A stretch of 45,812 nucleotides of DNA. It comes from Allochromatium warmingii. Lineage in GTDB: Bacteria > Pseudomonadota > Gammaproteobacteria > Chromatiales > Chromatiaceae. The stretch is taken from the NCBI RefSeq assembly GCF_900107145.1, contig NZ_FNOW01000023.1:1-45812 (forward strand), read 5' to 3'. This document shows positions 18,001 through 24,878 of this stretch, piece after piece (the first letter of the stretch is position 1; every line of letters begins with the position of its first letter). Both the position numbers and the translations under genes were made by a program. The notes under the pieces were generated by a model. The model saw nothing but the letters and a program-made list of their open reading frames with translations. It had not been told where the DNA came from and did not search any database.

Positions 18001-18876
18001 GGTGGCACCGGCTTGGGCTTGTCAATCTGCAAATGCTTGGTTGATCTGTTGGGCGGCACAATCAGCGTCAGCAGCCGCTTAGGGGTAGGCAGCACGTTTC
18101 GGTTTAGTGTTCGGCTGGCCTATGCGCCGGCTGATTGGGCGCTGGCCCCGCCCGCGCCCTTTGTCTCGGCTGAGGCGCTGGTCGGACAGCGGGTGTTGAT
18201 TGTCGAAGATAGCGCGGTCAATCGCCAACTGCTGCGCCTGATGCTCGAACGCGCTGGGCTGGTGATTACTGAGGTGACTGATGGCTGCGAGGCGTTGCAG
18301 CGGCTCGAACAGGAAGGCGTCGGCGCTTGGGATGTGATTTTGATGGATATTCAAATGCCGGAACTCGACGGATTGGCAGCAACACGCCTGATTCGCGCCC
18401 GTTCCGATGGGGCTAGCGTGCCGATTATTGGCCTGAGCGCCCGCGCCCAATTGGAAGATAGCCGCGAGGCGCTGGCGGCTGGGATGAACGCTTATCTCAC
18501 CAAACCCATTGATCTGGGACAACTATTTGGCCAGCTTCAGCGATGGCTTGCCCCGGCGTTCACCACGCCCACGCTTGAGGCACCGCCGCTGATGACGCCG
18601 GATAGTCCAGCCAGCCCCGAAGCGATTGCGACCGCTCGCCCGCATCTTGCGACGTTGCTGGCGCTGGCGCGGGTCGGGGATGTCGAAGCTGAAGAGTATT
18701 TTCGCATCCAGCGCAACACGCTGGCGGCTGCTCTACCGAGCGACACGCTCACCCTGCTTGCGCGGCATATCGATCACTATCGTTTTGCGGAAGCGGTCAC
18801 AGTACTCGAACAGTGGCTCCAGATTTGGCATGATACCGACGAATCATCTGAGCCATCAAACACCCTGCCGCTCTAA
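15082..18876 (+). CDS. Hybrid histidine kinase with two periplasmic solute-binding domains
   Basis: About 1265 residues. Start GTG 15082 overlaps the previous stop (GTGA) and gives a basic N-terminus before a signal sequence; ATG 15052 and TTG 15046 are in frame. First comes an NMT1/THI5-like binding domain ([20 protein letters not shown]), then an SBP_bac_3-type domain ([35 protein letters not shown]). One membrane helix follows (about 611-635, [15 protein letters not shown]), then PAS, the H-box [15 protein letters not shown] (His796), an ATPase domain ([18 protein letters not shown]) and a receiver ([28 protein letters not shown]). The tail is helical with no clear phosphotransfer His. It probably senses small nutrients in the periplasm and is co-transcribed with the receiver-kinase. 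Confidence 0.9.
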   Translation: MKQRRPWWAPTLTFPLRIFSFFSVFSLFSAFSVTLLIPTPTHAATATDSALEPVSLQLPWKHQFEFAGFYAALAQGFYRERGLAVELREYQPGLDQRTTVLTGAATFGLTNGQVIEWRLRGEPVILLANYFKKPPLVLLARSGLHRFADLRGRRLMADSDDLQSPLMKAALRDAGLIPGETLTIVPQTFDAGPLIRGDIDAMTAFITNDPFDLENKGIPFQVIEIGGAVPGLGDSYLFTAETLTHTHPKLIRDFIAASHAGWAYALAHVDELIELIHTQYAPQRSRAALRYEADRTRELMQPQLRPIGAVSPSCIEHVAQHLLEIGVPGQAQSLKGFLSTAAILTSATPTQPPTTTQSAETALSAADLHLSAAQRAWLAAHPVIRYTQWQDRAPIEYHDASGAPAGISQDYLTQVADALNLQLDYVPTASWTVALNKLRSGEIDLLPTAAITAERRNYLAFTQPYLNLPVAIFAPINAPFYGDLDALRGQPVAVIASAATEEWLRRDHPELKLVTVSDSAAGLRTLERRQTVAFVDSLLTASHLIGRDPSLRQRMAGNTPYRFALGMAVRRELAPLADILNQALNTISTEEREAIEQRWMQTPPRIQTDYTLLWQVSGFLIVIIASILYWNCRLTLTQAALQVSHARYDDLVRLIPVGLFTAYHHADGREAIEYLSPKAASLLAIEHTDPQSLADCDPLFVRVHPTDQADLWRHRHMAISQRQDCCWEGRMLINDETRWFRLEAIAEPQTDGSCRWQGVISDISAQKQAEAALIQARQAADTANRAKSDFLANMSHEIRTPMNAVLGMMYLCLNTELDAAQRHYLEQAQRAAKTLLALLNDILDFSKIESGYLQLEHAPFLLSGVLDNLRVVVSRKAVDSGLALHFDADPAIPDALCGDAMRLGQVLINLTDNAIKFTAHGQICVRVTCEQQDAEGVRLCFAVEDSGIGLSDEQMTGLFQPFQQADTSITRRYGGTGLGLSICKCLVDLLGGTISVSSRLGVGSTFRFSVRLAYAPADWALAPPAPFVSAEALVGQRVLIVEDSAVNRQLLRLMLERAGLVITEVTDGCEALQRLEQEGVGAWDVILMDIQMPELDGLAATRLIRARSDGASVPIIGLSARAQLEDSREALAAGMNAYLTKPIDLGQLFGQLQRWLAPAFTTPTLEAPPLMTPDSPASPEAIATARPHLATLLALARVGDVEAEEYFRIQRNTLAAALPSDTLTLLARHIDHYRFAEAVTVLEQWLQIWHDTDESSEPSNTLPL

Positions 18877-19080
18877 TGATACGAGGCGATTGTTTTCATC
18901 AATTCCGGCGCGAAAATAGCCATGCACGCCGGCATTAGACACAAAACGCCGTAAATTGATAGCAGGCAATGAGAGGGTGCACCCATCTTGCGCCCGCACC
19001 ACCACTCGCGCCGCTGCGCCCTGGTAATAACGCAGATATTCGGCTCGCGGAATACTGAGACTGAAATAAAAGTAGCGCAT
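18856..19080 (-). CDS. DUF2835 family protein
   Basis: A 74-residue protein starting MRYFYFSLSIPRAEYLRYYQ and containing VVRAQDGCTLSLPAINLR, FVSNAGVHGYF and DENNRLVSL. It closely follows the pattern of DUF2835, a small gammaproteobacterial family of unknown function; length is normal. The 3' end overlaps the convergent hybrid kinase gene by about 20 bases. Upstream (19081-19140) lies a copy of the dispersed repeat and then rpoS on the same strand. Confidence 0.88.
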   Translation of the reverse strand: MRYFYFSLSIPRAEYLRYYQGAAARVVVRAQDGCTLSLPAINLRRFVSNAGVHGYFRAGIDENNRLVSLERQGV

Positions 19081-19087
19081 GGTGAAT

Positions 19088-19142
19088 TTAGCTTCCAGCG
19101 ATCAGCTACCAGCTATTAGCTTTAATACGCTGCGCTGGTGGC
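19088..19142. repeat. Copy of the GCTGG/CCAGC dispersed repeat between rpoS and DUF2835
   Basis: TTTAGCTTCCAGCGATCAGC, then TACCAGCTATTAGC, then GCGCTGGTGGCTCAC. The unit order CCAGC-ATCAGC-CCAGC is as in the other copies. It occupies nearly the whole 62-base gap between the two minus-strand genes. Confidence 0.6.
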
Positions 19143-20180
19143 TCACTTAAAAAATGCCTCGACGGAAAACCCCTCACTCTGCAAAATATTGCGCAAATGG
19201 CGCAACGCTTCGGTTTGAATTTGCCGCACCCGCTCGCGGGTGACGCCTAATTCACGCGATACGCTTTCTAATGTCGCATTTTCATAACCATGCAATCCAA
19301 AGCGGCGCTCGATTACTTCGCGTTGTTTATCGGTGAGCAGACTCAACCAATGCTCAATATTGACGTGAATTCCATCTTCCTGAAGATGCTGAGTCGGATC
19401 GTTAGCACCGTCATCTTGCAGAGTATCGAGTAGCGGTTTTTCTGCATCCTTGCCGTAGGGTGTATCGACTGAGGTAATGCGCTCGTTGAGGCCAAACAAG
19501 CGTTTGACATCATTAACTGGGCGGTCGAGTAATTGCGCAATATCTTCAGTTGTTGGATCACGATCTAAATATTGACGTAATTGACGTGCTGCACGCAGAT
19601 AAAGATTGATTTCTTTGAGCACATGAATCGGTAAGCGCACGGTGCGCGTTTGATTCATAATTGCCCGCTCAATCGTCTGGCGAATCCACCAGGTCGCATA
19701 GGTCGAAAAGCGGAATCCGCGTTCGGGATCGAATTTTTCAACCGCTCGAATCAGTCCGAGATTCCCTTCTTCGATTAAATCCAGTAATGGCAAGCCGCGA
19801 TTGAGATAGCGCCGCGCAATTTTAACCACCAGCCGCAGATTACTCACAATCATCTGTTGCCGCGCTGCTGCATCACCCGTCAACGCCAACCGAGCGTAAT
19901 GTACCTCTTCCTCGGCGCTCAATAATGGCGAATCACCGATAGCGTGCAAATACATCCGTGTCGCATCGAAATCAGCTTCAAGCGACTCGATCAATCGCGC
20001 TTCGGTGATTTCTGAGACCGTATCATCGATCAGCTTTAATTCATCTGAGTTCGATTGATTTATCTCATCAGCAGCGAGTAAATCGGCTTCGGTATCGATT
20101 TCATCAGGGGGTAGATCTGTCGATTCGCTTGCTAAATCGGACAGGTCTTCAAGGGTCTCGCGGTTTTTGGCGCTCGACAT
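19143..20180 (-). CDS. rpoS: RNA polymerase sigma factor RpoS
   Basis: A 345-residue sigma-70-family factor of the RpoS type, the general stress and stationary-phase sigma factor. Region 1.2 is [20 protein letters not shown]. Region 2 has [37 protein letters not shown] and [20 protein letters not shown]. Region 3 has [11 protein letters not shown], and region 4 has [14 protein letters not shown] and [29 protein letters not shown] and the short length fit RpoS rather than RpoD. The N-terminus has an acidic extension of about 70 residues. Start ATG 20178-20180 follows GGAGG at six bases; the frame opens six codons earlier. Unlike in many gammaproteobacteria, nlpD is not next to it. Confidence 0.92.
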   Translation of the reverse strand: MSSAKNRETLEDLSDLASESTDLPPDEIDTEADLLAADEINQSNSDELKLIDDTVSEITEARLIESLEADFDATRMYLHAIGDSPLLSAEEEVHYARLALTGDAAARQQMIVSNLRLVVKIARRYLNRGLPLLDLIEEGNLGLIRAVEKFDPERGFRFSTYATWWIRQTIERAIMNQTRTVRLPIHVLKEINLYLRAARQLRQYLDRDPTTEDIAQLLDRPVNDVKRLFGLNERITSVDTPYGKDAEKPLLDTLQDDGANDPTQHLQEDGIHVNIEHWLSLLTDKQREVIERRFGLHGYENATLESVSRELGVTRERVRQIQTEALRHLRNILQSEGFSVEAFFK

Positions 20181-20214
20181 CCAATTCCTCCGGCGCACAC
20201 GGGAGAATGCGTAA

Positions 20215-20234
20215 TCAGCTATCAGCCGCCAGCA
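20215..20234. repeat. Copy of the GCTGG/CCAGC dispersed repeat upstream of rpoS
   Basis: CAGCTATCAGCCGCCAGC, identical in form to the units at 37450-37472 (reverse complement) and close to 9616-9640. It lies about 35 bases upstream of the rpoS start codon, so it is probably part of the leader. Confidence 0.6.
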
Positions 20235-20258
20235 ATAATGTTATGTGTTTAATAAACA

Positions 20259-20280
20259 ACCCCGCTGGATATAGCGGGGT
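20259..20280 (-). promoter_or_regulatory. Hairpin in the probable rpoS leader
   Basis: ACCCCGCT and AGCGGGGT form a perfect 8-base stem with a 6-base loop, 79 bases upstream of the rpoS start. On the minus strand it is followed by an A/T-rich stretch (TTGTTTATTAAAC), so it could be an attenuator-like or leader structure for rpoS. On the plus strand GATGTTTT follows. The role is inferred from position only. Confidence 0.4.
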
Positions 20281-20299
20281 GATGTTTTGAATATATTGA

Positions 20300-20376
20300 G
20301 ACAGGATTAACAGGATTGTTCAGGATTTTCAAATTTAAAAATCTTGTTAATCTTGAACAATCCTGTTAATCCTGTC
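20300..20376. repeat. Long palindromic repeat (GACAGGATTAACAGGATT family), copy 1
   Basis: The left arm (20300-20327, starting GACAGGATTAACAGGATT) and right arm (20349-20376, ending AATCCTGTTAATCCTGTC) are inverted repeats of 28 bases with one mismatch around a 21-base A/T-rich centre. A second, less perfect copy is at 40304-40395. It has the look of a non-coding mobile or REP-like element. Confidence 0.8.
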
Positions 20377-20569
20377 TAATTTTTTATAGAAAATGTTTTG
20401 CAACGCACGCAGCCCACTCAAACCGCATGTAAGGCGCACAACACCACATTCCAAGCGTCATAAAATGCCACGATCAGTGCGCCAGATCGCGTATCCTCCC
20501 CGATTGTAACTGAAAGGTACGTGATTTATCCCGTTCCTGACGCTCCCCATCGATAGCAAACGAGCCGCC

Positions 20570-21766
20570 ATGCACACACCGCCCCTTATCCTGCGCAAAG
20601 ATCAGGAACGCCGCCTGCTCGCCGGTCATTGCTGGATTTACAGCAACGAAATCGACACCCATGCGACCCCTTTGAAATCACTCGAACCCGGCCAGCCGGT
20701 CGAGATTTTTAGCCAAAGCAAACGCTGGATCGGCTACGGTTATGCTAATCCACATTCGCTCATCTGCGCCCGCTTGGTCAGCCGTGAGCGGGCGCACCCA
20801 CTGACCCCAACGTTTTGGCTGCAACGCTTACATGAAGCACTGGCCTTGCGCGAACGGCTTTATAGCGCCCCATTTTATCGGCTTGTATTTGGCGAAAGCG
20901 ATGGTCTACCTGGGCTGATTGTTGACCGTTATGGCGACCGGCTTGCCGTACAGATCACAACTGCTGGTATGGAACGGGTGCGCGGTGAAATTCTGGCCGC
21001 ACTGGAGCAAGTGCTACGCCCGACGGCAATTGTGCTACGCAACGATACAGCGGTGCGGGAATTAGAAGGCTTGGCAACCAGCGTCGAAACCCTGCTCGAT
21101 ACCACAGATGCTGACTGGACACTGACCGAACAGGGGTTGGAATTTGCTATCGACCCGCTGCATGGCCAAAAAACCGGCTGGTTTTTCGATCAAGCCGAAA
21201 ACCGCGCCCGACTCGCTCGCTATGGGGTCGGCGAACGGGTGCTCGATGTCTGTAGCTATGTCGGGGCTTGGGGACTACGCGCCGCCGCGCTTGGCGCGAC
21301 TGAAGTCACCTGCGTCGATACCTCGGCGACGGCGCTCGAACGACTCACAGCCAATGCCGAACGCAATGGACTCGCGGCGCGGGTGCGCACCCATCAGGGC
21401 GATGCGTTTGAAGTTTTGCGCGAACTGCGCGAACAGGGGCGACGCTTCGACACCGTGTTGCTCGATCCACCGGCATTCATCAAGCGGCGCAAAGATGAAA
21501 AAGACGGCACCGCCGCCTATCAGCGCCTCAATCGCTTGGGATTAGACCTGCTCGAACCAGGCGGACTGCTCGTTACTTCTTCGTGCTCATTTCACATGAG
21601 CCGCGAAGGATTTCAGCGCATCGTGCTCCAAGCTGGTCAACGCGCCGACCGTCGATTACAACTGCTCGAAATCGGCCAACAGGGGCCGGATCATCCGGTA
21701 CATCCGGCAATTGCCGAAACCGCCTATCTCAAAACGCTCTTTGTGCGTGCGCTGCCTGCCGCCTAA
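20570..21766 (+). CDS. rlmI: 23S rRNA (cytosine-1962-C5)-methyltransferase RlmI
   Basis: A 398-residue class I SAM-dependent methyltransferase of the RlmI type, which makes m5C1962 in 23S rRNA in E. coli. An N-terminal PUA RNA-binding domain (LRKDQERRLLAGHCWIYSNE, PVEIF, WIGYGYANPHS) is followed by the central FGESDGLPGLIVDRYGD. The methyltransferase domain has GQKTGWFFDQAENR, VLDVCSYVGAWGLRAA, the catalytic-site LLDPPAFIKR, and TSSCSFHMS near the end. Length matches the family. It starts with ATG 20570 and diverges from rpoS; the hairpin-containing repeat at 21791 follows the gene. Confidence 0.93.
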   Translation: MHTPPLILRKDQERRLLAGHCWIYSNEIDTHATPLKSLEPGQPVEIFSQSKRWIGYGYANPHSLICARLVSRERAHPLTPTFWLQRLHEALALRERLYSAPFYRLVFGESDGLPGLIVDRYGDRLAVQITTAGMERVRGEILAALEQVLRPTAIVLRNDTAVRELEGLATSVETLLDTTDADWTLTEQGLEFAIDPLHGQKTGWFFDQAENRARLARYGVGERVLDVCSYVGAWGLRAAALGATEVTCVDTSATALERLTANAERNGLAARVRTHQGDAFEVLRELREQGRRFDTVLLDPPAFIKRRKDEKDGTAAYQRLNRLGLDLLEPGGLLVTSSCSFHMSREGFQRIVLQAGQRADRRLQLLEIGQQGPDHPVHPAIAETAYLKTLFVRALPAA

Positions 21767-21790
21767 GCCAGACACGATCAATCACCGCAA

Positions 21791-21842
21791 GCGCCCAACT
21801 GCTGGGCGCTGAAAGCTGGTCGCTGACCGCTCAAAGCTGGCA
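21791..21842. repeat. Copy of the GCTGG/CCAGC dispersed repeat after rlmI
   Basis: GCGCCCAACTGCTGGGCGC (a perfect 7-base stem, 5-base loop) followed by GAAAGCTGGTCGCTGACCGC and AAAGCTGGC. It is the reverse complement of the unit at 3243-3267. It lies 24 bases after rlmI, where it might end transcription, although no T-run follows. Confidence 0.6.
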
Positions 21843-21959
21843 CACAACCTGCTTTGCACGCGCCAAGCGCGGCCTAGTGATGCCAACCGCTCCAGCCAGT
21901 TCCAGCTAAACTTTGCACCCGCTTTCAACCCACTCCAGCCCGATTTCGATCAGCTAACG

Positions 21960-22556
21960 ATGAACGCCATGCCCGTCCACTCATTGCACTCAGCTTGCGC
22001 GGCGCTGTCTGCCTGTGCCACCACCCGCCGCACCCGTCTCGGCCTTACCCTGATGCTCGCCGGAATCCTGACACTCGGCGGCTGTTCTAGCCAACCGCAG
22101 TCAAAAACCACCCGCGCTACGGGGCCGGTTGATACGGTGGTTGTCAAAAAATCCAAGCGCCAACTGGAACTTCTCAGTCGCGGTCAGGTGGTGCGTCAAT
22201 ATCGCGTCGCCCTCGGTTCGGCACCGGTCGGACACAAATACCGCGAAGGCGATCAGCGCACCCCCGAAGGCCGTTACAGCCTCAACTGGCGCAATCCCAA
22301 GAGCAATTTTTACAAATCCCTGCACATTTCCTACCCCAGCGAGCAGGATCGCGCCGTCAGCCGTCAGCTCGGTTATAACGATCCGGGTGGGATGATTATG
22401 ATTCACGGTCTGCCGAACTACATCCAATCACCGAATCTGCGTCAACAATACGCGAATCGGGATTGGACAGAAGGCTGTATCGCCGTGCAAAACCACGAAA
22501 TGGATGAGATTTGGAGTCTGGTCAAGGACGGCACGCCGATTCACATCATGCCCTGA
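21960..22556 (+). CDS. L,D-transpeptidase (YkuD-fold) lipoprotein
   Basis: A 198-residue envelope enzyme of the YkuD/ErfK fold, which forms or remodels peptidoglycan cross-links or attaches proteins to it. A lipobox LGGC places a lipidated Cys at residue 42, after a rather long n-region. The catalytic domain runs from VDTVVVKKSKRQLEL. It includes GSAPVGHKYREGDQRTPEG, IHGLPNYIQ and the active-site WTEGCIAVQN with the nucleophilic Cys. The Ala after GCI in place of the usual Arg fits the YafK-like branch. It converges with tsaC; the two genes overlap by 11 bases at their stops. Confidence 0.88.
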   Translation: MNAMPVHSLHSACAALSACATTRRTRLGLTLMLAGILTLGGCSSQPQSKTTRATGPVDTVVVKKSKRQLELLSRGQVVRQYRVALGSAPVGHKYREGDQRTPEGRYSLNWRNPKSNFYKSLHISYPSEQDRAVSRQLGYNDPGGMIMIHGLPNYIQSPNLRQQYANRDWTEGCIAVQNHEMDEIWSLVKDGTPIHIMP

Positions 22557-23106
22557 TGACCTGTCCGGTGCGTCCGTCACGAATCAGCGACGGACGCGCC
22601 GCCCCGCTACACGCCCCGCCTAACACATAATCCGGCGGCGTCTCCAGCGCCAACCGCACCCGCAGACTGGTACGCGCCGCTGGGCGCTGCGCTTGATTGG
22701 CGCTAGTCGAAACAATCGCCCCACCATAAGCGCGACAGAGTGCAGCGGCCAACGGATGCGCCGTTACCCGCACCGCCAGCGTCGCAAAACGCCCCGTCAA
22801 CCACAGCGGCGTTGTTGCACGCGCTGGCAACAGCCAAGTATGCGGCCCGGGCCAAGTCGCCAAAATCGCCTGCTGGCGCCCGACAGCGAGCGGTTCGACA
22901 AAGGGCGCAAGCTGCTCAGGACTGGCCGCCAACACAATCAACCCCTTCAATATCGACCGCCGCTTCATCGCCAACAACCGCGCAACCGCCTGTGCATTCC
23001 AGGGATCGCACCCGAGACCATACACAGCTTCAGTCGGATACGCGACTATCCCGCCCTGCCGCAACACCTGCACCGCCCGCCGTAATCGCTGTTGTGAACA
23101 CGCCAT
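22546..23106 (-). CDS. tsaC: Threonylcarbamoyl-AMP synthase TsaC (YrdC/Sua5)
   Basis: A 186-residue protein that makes threonylcarbamoyl-AMP from threonine, bicarbonate and ATP for the t6A37 modification of tRNAs reading ANN codons. Signatures are GGIVAYPTEAVYGLGCDPWN, LLAMKRRSILKGLIVLA, WPGPHTWLLPA, LAVRVTAHP and IVSTSANQAQRPA. Its length is the short TsaC form without the Sua5 C-terminal domain. The start chosen is ATG 23104-23106. The frame continues upstream to 23187, but those codons derive from a copy of the dispersed repeat and are an unlikely N-terminus. The HDOD-GAF gene lies just upstream on the same strand. Confidence 0.9.
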   Translation of the reverse strand: MACSQQRLRRAVQVLRQGGIVAYPTEAVYGLGCDPWNAQAVARLLAMKRRSILKGLIVLAASPEQLAPFVEPLAVGRQQAILATWPGPHTWLLPARATTPLWLTGRFATLAVRVTAHPLAAALCRAYGGAIVSTSANQAQRPAARTSLRVRLALETPPDYVLGGACSGAARPSLIRDGRTGQVIRA

Positions 23107-23149
23107 CAACGCTGAATTACCTGAATACGCAAAGCCTGATAATGAACGT

Positions 23150-23178
23150 GCATTGCTGGAAGCTGGCCGCTGATAGCC
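23150..23178. repeat. Copy of the GCTGG/CCAGC dispersed repeat upstream of tsaC
   Basis: GCTGGAAGCTGGCCGCTGATAGCC in the gap between the end of the HDOD-GAF gene (23184) and the start of tsaC (23106). It matches 9647-9673 and 37441-37472 in unit order. Confidence 0.6.
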
Positions 23179-23183
23179 AAAAT

Positions 23184-24773
23184 TCAACTTTTTCGCTGCC
23201 GCGCAACACTCAATCCGAAATTCGCCTGCTGCACAAAATGCTGAAAATTCTGAAAACTCTCGGTATCAAGCGGACGTTGACTCAAACCACGATCCGCAAT
23301 AAATAACCCGATGCCTTTTTGATTGATCAAAATCGGCGCGACCATAAAGGCAACATTGCCAATCTGCGCGACTAATTCCGCTGGCACTAAATTTGGATTC
23401 CGCCGCCGTTCCATCAATGTAACTAAATGCGCCTGTTTAGTATCCAACGCATCAAATAAAATATTCGAGCTTTTTTCTGGGCGTTTGCAGCGCAAGGATT
23501 TTGTTTTGCCATTCTCGTCGGTAAAACCAATCATATATTTTGAATTGATAAATTGCTTATCCGGTGTCGTCAGCGCAAAAATCACGCGATCCATACCCAC
23601 ACCGCGATAAATCCCCTCTAATACCAACTCCATAATGACGCTAAAATCACAGTTTGCGCTATCAATCGCCTGCCCAAGTTCACGTAAGATACTTAATTGC
23701 AAATGCGGATCGGGCTGCGGATAAGCGGAAATTTCTGGATCGGCGTCGTATTCAGCCCCCGTTTCAACAGCAACTAACGGCGCTGCCGCTATCGCATCAT
23801 CAGCGATAGTGCTCTGATTATTCGTAACCGACGGATCCGTAAATACACTATCAACACAGCAATGCTCTTCGCCAGGCAGCGGAATACGCTTGGCCGCACC
23901 CGATGCGCCACACTCCCGCGCCATCGTTGCCGCCTCAGTTGCCTTGCGCTGTAATAGCTCTCGCGCTTCCGCTTCAGTTATGTCCAGCAATTCCGCACTG
24001 CGCTGCACCCAGTGCGTCATCTCATCGGATTCCCAACCAAATTCAGTTGCACAATGCGCAATATGCTGACCTAAACGCAGTGTCTGCAATCGATCATCTT
24101 GGCGCATCGGATGATCAATCGCCTCTTGTAATAAATCAGTCAAGCGCCATTCGTGAATTAAGCGCCGCGTGAGTGCTGATAATTGAAAACCGAGAATTTT
24201 TTCTTGCGCAATTTCCGGTGTCTGACCCGTTTGCATCAACTGCTCAACGCGGTCGCAATATTCATTACCAAAACACCAAAACGCTAATTCACCGATACGA
24301 TATAGCAGCGTAGCAATAAAGACTTCTTCTGGTGAGCGATCCCCTGATGCCACTGCTAAGGCACGCGCCTGAGTTGCCGCATGAAGCGCATGAGCTAATT
24401 CCCGCTCTAAGCGGACTTTTGCTTGTCCATGCAGTAGCGTTTCAACCAACACTAATGTTAAACATAACTCACGCACGACATTAAATCCCAGCACAATCAC
24501 AGCACGGGTCACGGTGCTAATTGTCGTCGTGCTTGGATTATATAAAACAGAATTAGCTAAACGCAGCAAGCGGGCAGTAAGTGCTGCATCTTGCAAAATA
24601 ATATTCGCCAATGCTGAAGCCGGAGCGCGATCATCTTCAGCAATCAGCAAAATACGATGCACAGTTTGCTCAAAAATTGGCATTTTATGGTCACGAATAA
24701 CCTCAAGCCAATTTTCCAAACTCGAATAGGTCACAGTTGCAGTAGCGGATGTCGTATTCAAAGCGGTATACAA
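23184..24773 (-). CDS. HDOD-GAF signalling protein
   Basis: A 529-residue cytoplasmic protein. The N-terminal half is an HDOD domain, a divergent and probably non-hydrolytic relative of HD phosphohydrolases. Signs are ASALANIILQDAALTARLLR, LANSVLYNPSTTTISTVTRA and VLGFNVVRELCLTLVL. An acidic low-complexity linker follows (about residues 315-345). The C-terminal part resembles a GAF domain: LQLSILRELGQAIDSANCDF, VGMDRVIFALTTPD, FMVAPILINQKGIGLFIADR. HDOD proteins typically take part in regulation of motility, competence or surface behaviour. The gene lies upstream of tsaC on the same strand, separated by a repeat. What the GAF domain binds is unknown. Confidence 0.87.
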   Translation of the reverse strand: MYTALNTTSATATVTYSSLENWLEVIRDHKMPIFEQTVHRILLIAEDDRAPASALANIILQDAALTARLLRLANSVLYNPSTTTISTVTRAVIVLGFNVVRELCLTLVLVETLLHGQAKVRLERELAHALHAATQARALAVASGDRSPEEVFIATLLYRIGELAFWCFGNEYCDRVEQLMQTGQTPEIAQEKILGFQLSALTRRLIHEWRLTDLLQEAIDHPMRQDDRLQTLRLGQHIAHCATEFGWESDEMTHWVQRSAELLDITEAEARELLQRKATEAATMARECGASGAAKRIPLPGEEHCCVDSVFTDPSVTNNQSTIADDAIAAAPLVAVETGAEYDADPEISAYPQPDPHLQLSILRELGQAIDSANCDFSVIMELVLEGIYRGVGMDRVIFALTTPDKQFINSKYMIGFTDENGKTKSLRCKRPEKSSNILFDALDTKQAHLVTLMERRRNPNLVPAELVAQIGNVAFMVAPILINQKGIGLFIADRGLSQRPLDTESFQNFQHFVQQANFGLSVARQRKS

Positions 24774-24821
24774 CTCAAAATGACTGTGTTAATCACTTCG
24801 CTCGCGTGCCAAACATCAATG

Positions 24822-24853
24822 ACTGGCGGCTCGAAGCTGACGGCTGATAGCTA
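24822..24853. repeat. Copy of the GCTGG/CCAGC dispersed repeat between topA and the HDOD gene
   Basis: TGACTGGCGGCTCGAAGCTG then ACGGCTGATAGC. It is in the 105-base gap between topA and the HDOD-GAF gene, both on the minus strand. Confidence 0.5.
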
Positions 24854-24878
24854 AACACTGGACGCTCTAAACAAATCG

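Larger units (their letters stand above)
20181..20569. other. 389-base divergent intergenic region between rpoS and rlmI
   Basis: No gene is seen here. It contains, in order, the rpoS ribosome-binding site, a GCTGG/CCAGC repeat copy (about 20215-20234), a hairpin (20259-20280) and a long palindromic repeat (20300-20376). The remainder up to rlmI includes CGCACGCAGCCCACTCAAACC. Promoters for both divergent genes must lie here or within the repeats, but I could not pick one reliably. Confidence 0.6.

Noticed and set aside
21791-21809. Rho-independent terminator after rlmI
   Set aside because: The hairpin is good but no T-run follows, and the same unit recurs as a dispersed repeat at 3243 in another context.
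23107-23187. Longer tsaC N-terminus
   Set aside because: These codons come from a dispersed repeat copy, and the family starts at about the ATG at 23106.
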